Assembly (NCBI GenBank): GCA_029990175.1
Contig: JARKIP010000005.1
Span: 73,809,376-73,873,375, forward strand
Reading direction: 5' to 3'
Source of the DNA: Petunia secreta
Lineage: Eukaryota; Streptophyta; Magnoliopsida; Solanales; Solanaceae
Length of the DNA stretch: 64,000 nt
This document shows, piece by piece, positions 1 to 9,438 of the stretch. Position 1 is the stretch's first letter. Every line of letters begins with the position of its first letter. A model generated the notes under the pieces. That model saw only the letters and a program-made list of their open reading frames with translations, ran no database searches and had not been told where the DNA came from. The position numbers were made by a program, and so were the translations under genes.

Positions 1-685
1 TCAAGAAATTCTAGCTAAGAATCATGAATTAACACAATTTAATGGATAGAAATCATTATCTATTGAATCTAAATGATTTGGTACTGAAATTTTACCCTAA
101 ACTGACCTCAAATCGATGGAAATGGATTGATATTAAAATAATTGACAAACATTTATATACTACCTTTTCAAAACTGCTACAATGAGCTGAAATATGCACC
201 AACAATAGCTGGTGTGACATTTTGCGTCCAAATAGTATCCTCAAAGCTCCGAATGACCCCAGTTTTTGCAAACAAGTCATACAATACTTGTATGAGATGC
301 TTTCGAGGATGGAACTTGAATCAGATCTCTGGAACTTTAAGATTGAGGTCCCACGGGAAGAGGTCAAATTTTTAACTTTCAGGATTTTAGTGAAAACTAT
401 CTGAACGACCTTAGAATTAACTGCCAAAAGTTTTTACACGTTGCAAATGACCATACGAACCTAACGCAACTTTCAGATTTTGAGTTGGAGCACATTTACT
501 CAAATCGAGCTCGAAAACCTCTTTAAGCTTTACTTACAAATGAAATGGAAACCTTCTCAGAGAACCTACCAAACGAGATCCGAATCTGCTCAAATTTTAC
601 AGACATGTCCAAATGGACCTCACAGAGCTTTTAAAACTGTCGTTATGTCAATCAAAATTCTAACTCCCGAAATAACTAAGGTCGT
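1..685 (-). repeat. Tekay-type LTR, partial (copy A)
   Basis: This stretch matches the right-hand part of the LTRs at 6110-6793, 18400-18564 and 58060-60998: the same phrases occur in the same order (GAAATTCTAGCTAAGAATCATG, then AGCTGGTG, then the terminal GTAACTCCCGAAA-like block). The copy runs off the left edge of the window and ends next to an AT microsatellite, where the expected terminal CA is lost. Strand is that of the element that owns the LTR. Short reading frames here have no similarity I recognise. Confidence 0.7.
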
Positions 686-816
<131 letters not shown>

Positions 817-1651
817 ATAGCTTACTTTGAGGTTCAAAAAGAGGTGAAGAAAGTATTAGAAATACTTACACAGAAAGAAAGTATGATATAAAATAAGGAA
901 GATCAAAGATAAATTCTTAATTTATAGCTTTATGAAGTTTGATGGCTCTAGTTCATATCATAATGTGCTATTGCATATTCATGATAGTCTTTTGTTGGTT
1001 TCTTGAGATTATGTCTACCACGTCTTTTATGTCTAGGCCATGAATTAAAAAAAAAAGAAAAAAAGAAAAGAGGCTCTCATTTGTTCTCATCAATGGATAA
1101 GATCAACTTCCAAAGAATTCAAGCTTGATTATTTTATAGAAAAAATTCAAAAGTTAAGATTGTTGACAAGGGTAAATTATACTTAACTCCTTTTGAATAT
1201 GTTATTTATTTTCTAAATATTTCATGTCCTGATATGTTATCTTTTCTCCTTCTTTTTTCAAAGTATGCCGGCACAACTTTAAGCATTGATAAGCTTGGAT
1301 GCTGCAATATGAGTTCATAACTATTTATTTAGTATTTAGCAGTAAATAAGTTATATTTTAACACTAAATTTTAGTTTACGCCACTGAATTGAGGTTCACT
1401 AAGTTTTGGTACTAAATTGAGATTCACTAAGTTTTTGGTTTTTGCTTTTTTAGTTTTCATTTTGTTTGTTCTTATTGATACAAGGAATTTGAGTTTTGGT
1501 CTTTTACATTTTTGTTCAATTCATTCTTATTGACACATGTCATCTTTATTTTGTTTCAAAAATATTTCTTCCTGACTTTATTTTTCTGGTAGGCTTGCAC
1601 TGTAAACTACATCCATAAAAAGAAAAATAATCGTAAAAATTTGAACCAAAC
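817..1651. other. AT-rich stretch, nothing recognised
   Basis: No long reading frame, no RNA gene and no element boundary is visible. A short A/G-rich tract lies near 1046-1070. Confidence 0.5.
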
Positions 1652-2298
1652 TGATACGACCCGGATTTCGACTAGGCCGTGCGGGCACCCGACCATTTTT
1701 CCTAAACCCGTCGGGCGAACCCTTATCAACTGAATGTGGAATACAAATTCAACTCATAAATAAGAAGACTCAGAAAAAAGCACAGACATACTAATACCTG
1801 TAAGCTGTACAAAATAAATTATAGCTGACTACCCAACATACTAGGTTTAGGACTATTCAGACTAGACATCTAAGAGCACGAAAGAAGACAGATACCTCCT
1901 GAAGGGAGCAAAATGAAACTGAAATAATAAACATGAAACTGTGGCCATCCTAAATAAAAGCTGGCTCACCCTGACAGCTGAAGTCGTCTTCGCTCCTTCA
2001 CAACGTGGCGAACTCAATCTTGGAGTGAACCTGCCGAAACGAAATAGATAGACAAGGACAAACAACATACCAGGGTGAGTCAAAAGGACTCAATAAGTGG
2101 GGCAGACTATCCACCTCAAAGAATAGGATAGCTAGCCAGGGAGAAGAAAATTAGATAAACAAAATTCCTCTTATTTAAATCATAAAAAGGCAGAGCCAGA
2201 TAATAATAAGAAACACGTATGGGATCATAAACTCATAAACAACCAGGAACATAAGATAGACAGAACATATAGGTTTTTAAGTACCCCGAACATAATAT

Positions 2299-2397
2299 TG
2301 TCGCGGCGAGCAACCCGATCCATATATTCATACTGTCGCGGCATGCAACCCGATCCATATACTCATATTGTTGCGGCGTGCAACCCGATCCATGTAA
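2299..2397. repeat. 35-bp tandem repeat, three units
   Basis: Three units start at about 2299, 2334 and 2369, each with a TGTCGCGG-like core and the phrase CAACCCGATCCAT. They lie inside LTR copy B. Confidence 0.85.
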
Positions 2398-2585
2398 CTA
2401 AAGCATATAAACCAATTAAGGACACTAAATAGCAAGAAACGTATAGGTAAACTGAAATATGTCCACAACATGGTATACATGCCGCATACACAAAACATAG
2501 CACAATAGTCACACACTAGTCAGTATGCGGTGCAATGAGATGGGATGAATGCGGTATGATGCAATGCAGTCACATGTGCCTGATA

Positions 2586-2872
2586 CCTTCACCGGCTCGG
2601 GATTCTCACCGATTACCGGGAAGTATATGTAATAATGACCCTTCACCAGCTCGGGACTCTCATAGATTACCGGAAAGTATATGCAATAATGACCCTTCAC
2701 TGGTGCGGGACTCTCATCGCCAACCGGGAAGTATATAAAATAATGATCCTTCACCCGTGCGGGACTCTCATCGCCAACCGAGAAGTATATACAATAATGA
2801 CCCTTCACCGGTGCGGGATTCTCATCGCCAATCAGGAAGTATATACAATAATGACCCTTCACCGGCTCGGGT
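2586..2872. repeat. 54-bp minisatellite, about 5.3 units
   Basis: Units start at 2586, 2640, 2694, 2748, 2802 and 2856, each opening with CCTTCACC and containing CGGGACTCTCAT. Single units of the same motif sit at the equivalent place in the LTRs at 4872 and 17136. Because 54 is a multiple of three, the array produces repetitive open frames on both strands (minus about 2509-2883, plus 2535-2738 and 2635-2976) that should not be taken as genes. Confidence 0.9.
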
Positions 2873-3326
2873 GTTTTTATCAATTTTCACCCCAAATTTT
2901 CGATGATTTCACCTTGTTTTCTCAAAATCAAAGGTACCCAAAGTTATATTGCACTAATCCCAACAAACCCCAATAATTATTAACATCAAAAACCCAATAA
3001 CAAGATCACAATCAAGATTCAAAGCCCTTCAAGCTAGGGTTTCAAAAGTTGGGATTCAAATCTTCAAATGTTGTTTCACAACTCAAAATCTTGTAAAATT
3101 GGTACCAAATCAACGGGTAAACATCAAGGAACAAAGCCCAATACATATCATCGAATGGGTCATCATATTCACGAAGTTCTAGTAATTTTTTTTGTATTTT
3201 TAACCCTTTTCTTTTTTTTTTGTATTTTTTTCTTTTTCAACAACAATAACAAGGAATCTAAACTAGAAACTAACATAGGTACGATGAAAAAGGATCGAGG
3301 GTTTTTAGAAACAAATCCCGAGCCTT
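2873..3326 (-). mobile_element. Truncated CRM-type element: untranslated leader
   Basis: The sequence resembles the leader of the complete CRM element (14790-15409): both contain GGTACCCAAAGTT, a run of AACCCCAAT-like phrases and, close to the PBS, GGATCGAGGGTTT. The element is cut at 2873 and has no gag or pol; only the leader, PBS and LTR remain. Confidence 0.75.
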
Positions 3327-3338
3327 GCTCTGGTACCA
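3327..3338 (-). promoter_or_regulatory. Primer binding site, initiator-Met tRNA type
   Basis: The minus strand reads TGGTACCAGAGC, one base away from the canonical TGGTATCAGAGC that pairs with the 3' end of plant initiator methionine tRNA. It lies 3 bases inside the LTR boundary at 3342. Confidence 0.85.
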
Positions 3339-3341
3339 AAC

Positions 3342-4044
3342 TGATGCAAGGAAAGTATGGAAGCGAGAAAATAAGATAGAACAAGACGAAGCTTGAACTA
3401 CCCTTCAAGGTAGTATCGAGGAACTAGCCTCGATACATCCTCGTATCGATGTCAAGAGTTACCTATGCTATAGGAACAATCCTCAAGCGAAACTCGGCTC
3501 TTGCAAAGGGTTCGGTCTGGTTTGAAATGAGATTTAATTAGTTCCACCAATTGATTCAAGCCAAAAGAAAGGGTTTCATTCATTTAAGAGATCATGTCTC
3601 AATTTGTTCTTTTAATATTCAAAGGTAGGTAAGTGAAATAAAAGAGGCTATTGAGGTATTTATAAGAGTTTCCTCAAGCCTAAGTAATGACTAAAACACC
3701 TCACAAGTTGGGTAAAATAGATAAGCCACGCAGGTCCATTTTAGGAAATGTCTGGGCAAAATCCCGGAATTGGGCAGAGCTGGGCAGAGCGCCTAATGAC
3801 ATAGGTGGAGCGCTTGAAAGTTGATGCAGTGAGCATGTTAGGCGGAGCACCCCAATCCTTGGGCGGAGCGCCTGGCTACAAGGTGTCACAGGCGGACCTC
3901 CTAGGCTCTAAGGCGGAGTGCCTAAGCCTGGGTGCTCTTGATGCTTCTTCAAATCGCTCCTCAAAGCTCTTGGCTTCTAGTCCTTTGCATCCTTCAAGCT
4001 TGGCCTTCGTTGGAAAGTGTCTTGGCTCGATTTGCCCTGCATCA
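3342..4044 (-). repeat. CRM-type 5' LTR of the truncated element
   Basis: The LTR runs from TGATGC to GCATCA, the same six-base inverted ends as the CRM LTRs at 8703-9438 and 15425-16144, but it is clearly diverged from them. It carries a TATTTATA box on the minus strand near 3658 and a cluster of GGCGGAGCGCC-like motifs at 3780-3960. On its right it is joined to a plus-strand integrase remnant, which is presumably the insertion target. No target duplication can be tested because the left part of the element is gone. Confidence 0.85.
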
Positions 4045-4871
4045 ATGTGACTTGATGCTTGAAGTGTCTACAGAACGAGTTGGCTCAGGCTTTACCCATT
4101 CGCGATTAGAAGTGGAAGAGGATTACTATGGATTTTGTGATTGGCTTGCTGAAGACTTTGAGGGGCCATGATTAACTTTGGGTTATTGTTGATAAACTAA
4201 CCAAGTCTGTCCATTTTATTTATGATCAAGGTTCCTAATTCACTTCTCAGTTCTGACAGGCTCTTAAGCAAGAGCTCGGTATGACATTTCATTCACAGAG
4301 TGATTGCCAGTCGGAGCGGACTATACAAGTATTGGAGGATATGTTGAGGGCATGTACCTTGAATATTTGAGGCCTCTGGGATGGGCATTTGGCAATTTCA
4401 GACTTTACCTCTAACAATAGTTATCAGTCATCTGTTCATATGGCTCCATGTGAGCACTATATTGTCACAATATCGATCTCTATTTTGTTAGTTTGAGTCC
4501 TGTGATGTTGAGGTGTTGGGTCCATATATGGTGCATTAAACTTCGGACAAAGTTTGGATTATCTAGGATCGTCTTCGTATTTGAACAAGAGTAATTGGGA
4601 GTTGGAGTTCGAGATAGGTGACATGGTATTCTTAAAATTATCACCAATGCAGGGTGTGATGATAATCGGGAATAAAGGAAAAGTGAGTCCCAAATTTATT
4701 GGTCCGTTTTAGATAGTGAACCGTATTGGTAAGGTTGCCTAACGACTTGATTTTCTAAAATTTATGCCCGTGCATATAGTTTTCCATGTATCCATGCTTT
4801 GGAAGTGTGTTCGAGAACCCAGTCATGTTATTGAGGTCAATCCATCTTAGTTCAATGTCAATTTTAGCTTA
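4045..4871 (+). pseudogene. Chromovirus (Tekay-like) integrase remnant
   Basis: Plus-strand reading, with stops and frameshifts, gives the middle and end of a Ty3/gypsy integrase. Near 4128-4205 it reads MDFVIGLLKTLRGHD and then WVIVDKLTKSVHF. Near 4260-4400 come QELGMTFHSQSDCQSERTIQ and LEDMLRACTLN, and near 4760-4850 the C-terminal FHVSMLWKCVREPSHVIEV leading to a chromodomain. Integrase would insert element cDNA into the chromosome. The left end is cut by the CRM-type LTR and the right end by the Tekay LTR that follows. The orientation is opposite to the large Tekay element, so this is an older, separate copy. Confidence 0.8.
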
Positions 4872-6793
4872 TGAAGATAAAACGACCCCAATTTCTACCT
4901 AGACCGTGCGGGCACCCGACTACCTCCTCTAAACCTGTCGGCGAACCCTATCGACTGAATCGATATAAATGCCATATAATTATTTTTGAAAACAAGATGA
5001 ATCTAAATTTAATAATACAAGATAACTCACGAGGGTGGATAGATATACAAGCTGCCCGAATAATGAATATACTACCAAAAATACATAGGTCTAGAGGTTT
5101 TCAGATTAGACATCTATGAGGTCCAAAATATAACATCTTCCAAAGGGAGCAAAAATAAGATACAACTATAAATTTATAGCTGGTGGCCTCAAAGAACTAT
5201 CTAGCTCACCACAAACAGCTGAATACGTCGTGGTCCTCACTCACGCCGCGTGCTGGGTCCTGGAGCGAAATTTTCCAAAATGAAGGACAACAAAAGAAAC
5301 AAATAGCCAATCAACTAGCTACCTTAAGGAATATGTACCCTAGCCCCGGGGAAATAGAATCACAATAGCCAATCAACTAACTCGACCAGGAATAAATAAT
5401 GTAACAAATCCATACAGTTCACAAAATACACGTAAAGATATGAAATAAATGTATCATGAAACAATGGGGTCACATATGCCCAAAACCTATCTTCGGTGTG
5501 GCACTCTCATCCTCTACTAGGAGTTATATGAAATAATAATCCTTCACTGGCATGGGACTCTCATAGACTACCGGAAAGTACATATCAAGCCCAAAACTGG
5601 AATACAATACCGCTATGCTTAATGCAATAGTAATAATACGTCATAACATGTGAAATATAATGAAACCCCAAAGCTTAGGCGTAGAAAGTGTGCCTATCGG
5701 CATCAATACACGTAAGAAACACATGGTAGAGTATCCAAAAGGTCAAAGTCCATCAAAGAAATGGATACTATGACTTACTGTAAGTCTTGGGTCAGAATAG
5801 CTACTGAGCAGCTTCCTTTCCTGCCCGGCATCCCTCAAAATAATCCCTTTCTGAGCCAAAAAAATATATTCGCACTTATAAGTACCCGAAGAAAGAATAC
5901 CTAATCATTCTACGAAGAAGAAAAGAAAATTACCAAAATACCCCTGGATCGGGCTTAGCCGAAAGCCCACATATTATATATTTTCAAACTCCTCCTTATC
6001 CGACGAGTCCAATGGTTTCATTAGTTTTTATATTTGAATTCAATTTCATCAAAACTCCAAATTTTATAGTTTTTAGGTTTCTAACCCAATTTTCCAATTT
6101 ATTTAGAAATTCTAGCTAAGAATCATGGATTAATTATATTGGAAGATCATAGGATGTTACCTGATGATTTTGGATGAATTATTTCTTTTAACTAGCCTTG
6201 GAATAAACTTGGATTGAGTGAACAAGAGTTAGAACCGAAATAAGCCCAAAAACTCTTTTATACTGTATTTTGGAAAGCTGCTACAATGAAAAAAATGCAC
6301 CAGCAAAAGCTGGTGCTGGTTTTTGGGTCCAAACTGGATTATAAAAATCTCTTAATGACTCCAAAATTTTGCACACAAGTCATAAAAGACTTGTATGACA
6401 TTCTTGCAAAGACAAAACTTGAATCGTATCTTCGGAACTCAAGATACGACTCCCACAGAAAGAGGTCAATTTCTTAACTTTCAAAGTTTTAGCAAAACTG
6501 ATCGAACGGCCTCGGATTTCACTTCCAAAAGTTCCCATAGGTCACTATGACCATACAAACCTAACTCAATTTTTGGATTTCGAATCGAAGCTCATTTACT
6601 CAAATTGATATTGAAAACCTCTTTTATGTTTTACCAACAACTGAAACGGAAACCTTTTCAAAAATCCTACCAAATGAGATCCAAATCAGCTCAAATTTTA
6701 CAGACTGGTCATAATGGACGTTACGGAGCTTTTAAGACTGTGGCATACTAATTGGAGTCTTAACTCCTGAAACCACCATCCAAAGTTGTTTCA
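4872..6793 (-). repeat. Tekay chromovirus 3' LTR
   Basis: The left end reads TGAAGATAAAACGACCCC, a version of the family start TGATACGACCC; the right end is ...GTTGTTTCA. To its right, on the minus strand, lie a purine-rich tract (TCTAAGTGGAGGCGAA) and then the 3' untranslated region and chromodomain of a Tekay pol, so this is the 3' LTR. Its partner 5' LTR is at 17136-18564 plus 21274-21410. About 1.9 kb, longer than the partner because of indels and because the partner is truncated. Confidence 0.85.
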
Positions 6794-6809
6794 TTCGCCT
6801 CCACTTAGA
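6794..6809 (-). promoter_or_regulatory. Polypurine tract of the Tekay element
   Basis: The minus strand reads TCTAAGTGGAGGCGAA directly before the LTR start. This is the usual position for priming of plus-strand DNA synthesis, and Tekay elements typically have a G-rich tract just after a GGACGAA-like motif, which is also visible here. Confidence 0.65.
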
Positions 6810-6959
6810 CTCTCGTTCGTCCTCCAACAAACCAAAGTCTAAAACATATTCCACATAACTAATGGGAATTCCTACACCAACTTTTGAAACCATTCGACCA
6901 AAAAAATTTACCATCATATAACCAGAAAAGCAAACACTGATAAAATCTTTTAAGTTCTA

Positions 6960-8702
6960 GGAATCAAACTCATACCTGAGTCATAAAAAAGATAAGGATA
7001 TCTCTCGTACATGCTAGACTCAAGCTCTCAAGTGTCCTCCTCGTGAGGACAGTCGTGCCATCGCACTCGAACCATCGAAATCTACTTCAACTAAGCACCC
7101 ATACATCTCTGGAACCTATAGCAGTTGGGAACTCCTCATAAGCTAGATTCAAATCTAGCTGAGCAAAATCGAAATCAATCACCTCAAAGGATCCCAGACG
7201 CACTTCAGGAGCATCGATACATGAAACACTGGATGAACTGGCATAGAAGCTGGAAACTCGAGCCGGTAATCCACCTTACCAATACGCTTCTCGATACAAA
7301 AAAAGTCAATGAACCTGGGATTGAGCTTCTCTTTCCTCCCAAATATCTTTAAACCCTGCATCAGCGACACCGAAATACCATATCGTCGACCTCGAACTCT
7401 AACTCTCGGCTCCTCCGATTGGAGTATAAAATCTTCCTGCTTTGAGAGATCCGCAGACGATCCTGAATAACATGAACAATGTCAAGAGTAAGACGAACCA
7501 TCTCTGAAACCATCACCTAAATATCTCGAGATGAACCAACCTATAAGACAATGACATCTACGGCCATACAAGGCTTAAATTGAGCCATCTGAATGGAAGA
7601 CTGATAGTTATAATTACACGAAAACTCCACTAAGGCCAAATGATTATCCTAGTACCCTCCAAATTCAAATGCACAAGCCCCCAGTGTATCCTGCAGAATC
7701 TAAATAATCCGCTTGGACTGGCCATCAGTCTGAGGATGGAACATCATGCTAAGCTGCACCTAGGTCCCCAACTCCCTTAGAAAAGACTGCTAGAAATTGG
7801 AAGTAAATTGGGAACCCCAATCTGAGATAATAGATACATAAGTGCCATGCAGAATAACAACCTTATCAATAAATATCCAAGCCAATTTCTAAACTGAATC
7901 AGTAGTCTTCACAAGGATGAAGTGAGCTGATTTAGTCTGTCTGTCAACAATGTCCTAGACCGAATTAAAGAAATTCAACTGAATCAAGCTCCAGAGGGTG
8001 AACTCCTCCACTTAGGATACGGCCACACATCTCCTGCAAATGAGGATGCTCGAATTGTCTTCCCTTAATCTGGCTAACTAAGAAAGAGTGAACTACAATA
8101 CACACCAAGACTCGACTGGAGTCTGGATGAATAAATCTCACTCCGGAGTCGCCAAGGGACTGCAACTCTCGGGTCAAAGGTCTCATCTCAGCATAAATAA
8201 AAGCCATGCTGCCCATAGACTTTATGTTCAAGGCATCTTCTACAACATTTGCCTTCCCAGGATGATACCGAATAGTGAAATCATTATCTTTAATTAATTC
8301 AAGCCACCTCCACTGCCAGCCATTAAGATCTTTTTGAGACAATAGATATTATAAGCTCTTGTGATCAGTATATACCTCACAAGGCTCGCCATAAAGATAG
8401 TGCCTCCAAATCATAAGAGTGAAGACCAGAGCTACCAACTCTAGATCATGAGTCGGATAATTCTTCTCATTCGGCTTCAGCTACCTAGAAGCATAAGCAA
8501 TGACCTTCTCGTACAGCATAAGAACACATCCAAGACCCACACGGGATGCATCACAATAGACTACAAATCAACCAGTGCCAGGAGGAAGAGATAGCACCAG
8601 AGCTGACCCTCTCGGAGGGTTCCTGCATAAGATCTGAATCATACGAACAAAACTCAGAGAACAAAAGCTCATACTCCAAGACTAACAGGTTACCTATCCA
8701 AT
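6960..8702 (-). pseudogene. Tekay chromovirus gag end, RNase H, integrase and chromodomain (decayed)
   Basis: Read on the minus strand from 8702 down, the first about 75 bases continue gag (NLLVLEYELLFSEF). The frame then jumps directly to RNase H (VVYCDASRVGLG near 8560; VYTDHKSLYYL near 8370; RWLELIKDNDFTIRYHPGKAN near 8280-8340), so protease and reverse transcriptase are missing. Integrase follows near 7960-7550, with its N-terminal zinc finger and part of the core deleted (PQTDGQSKR is recognisable), then FHVSMLLKCVWDP near 7200. A degenerate chromodomain ends in YERYPYLF near 6990. Many stops and frameshifts make it dead. The chromodomain of this clade directs integration to heterochromatin. 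Confidence 0.8.
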
Positions 8703-9438
8703 TGATGCAGGGTAAAATGCGGAAACGTAAAGATAGGAGCGAGACTCGTCTCAAACTCCCTATGAGGTATCCACGAGGAACTAAGTCTCGTGAAACCCTC
8801 GATTCGGGTCTAGAGTTGCCTACACTATACAACTACCCTCGAGACACACCTGGGTCTCGCAAATAGAATGATCGGGTTGGATTAAGGGTCAACTAGATCC
8901 ACTAAAAGATTCAAGTCCAAAAACAAAGGTTTCATTCAACACAAAGGAGCATAGCTCTTAGTTTCAACATTCAAAATAGACTAAGCGTAAAAATAAGCTA
9001 AGCTAAGGTATTTATAATGTTTTTCCAAGCTTTGATAAAGGTCTAAAATTCCCCCACACGTTAGGCTTAAGTAAATATACCACGCAGGGCCAAAACGGTA
9101 AAAAAACAACCAAAGTCTCGCCCCTTCAGCGTTTGGGCGGAGCGCCCTTCTCCTAGGCGGAGCGCCTGGATTTGTGCAAATTTTGATCAGAAGTTTGGGC
9201 AGGCGGTCCGCCTGGACCTTGGTCGGAGCGCCAACCTCCCTAGCTCCCAGGGTGGAGCACCTAGACCTCAGGCGGAGCTCCTAGGTCTTCTGGGCAGGGC
9301 GCTTGGCTGGTGATCACCCGGAACGTCTTCCAATTGCTTCCTTCTTCGAGTCCTTTCCTAACCAAATGTAAATGTACCTCTTGGACCTCCTTGGCTTGAC
9401 TCCGAGTGAAGGGTCTCGCGACGGATTTCCCGGCATCA
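8703..9438 (-). repeat. CRM element 3' LTR
   Basis: It runs from TGATGC to GCATCA and aligns by eye along its whole length with 15425-16144. The TATTTATA on the plus strand at 9009-9016 is a minus-strand TATAAATA box. Upstream of it (9120-9310) lies a cluster of GGCGGAGCGCC-type motifs. The last part of pol is encoded within this LTR (9438 down to 9261). Confidence 0.95.

Larger units (their letters stand above)
1652..2872 (-). repeat. Tekay-type LTR, partial, with expanded minisatellites (copy B)
   Basis: The copy starts with TGATACGACCCGG, the family's conserved left end, followed by the GTGCGGGCACCCGAC block shared with the copies at 4872, 17136, 55816 and 58518. It holds two tandem arrays and is cut off at about 2872, where a CRM-type leader begins. 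The first quarter lines up well with the other copies; the middle differs because the arrays have expanded here. Confidence 0.75.

Noticed and set aside
2293..2872. CRISPR-like array of direct repeats
   Set aside because: The units are contiguous tandem repeats without unique spacers, in plant LTR DNA.
2509..2976. Repetitive frames on both strands, a candidate repeat protein
   Set aside because: The 54-bp minisatellite is a multiple of three and lies in an LTR, so open frames arise without selection.
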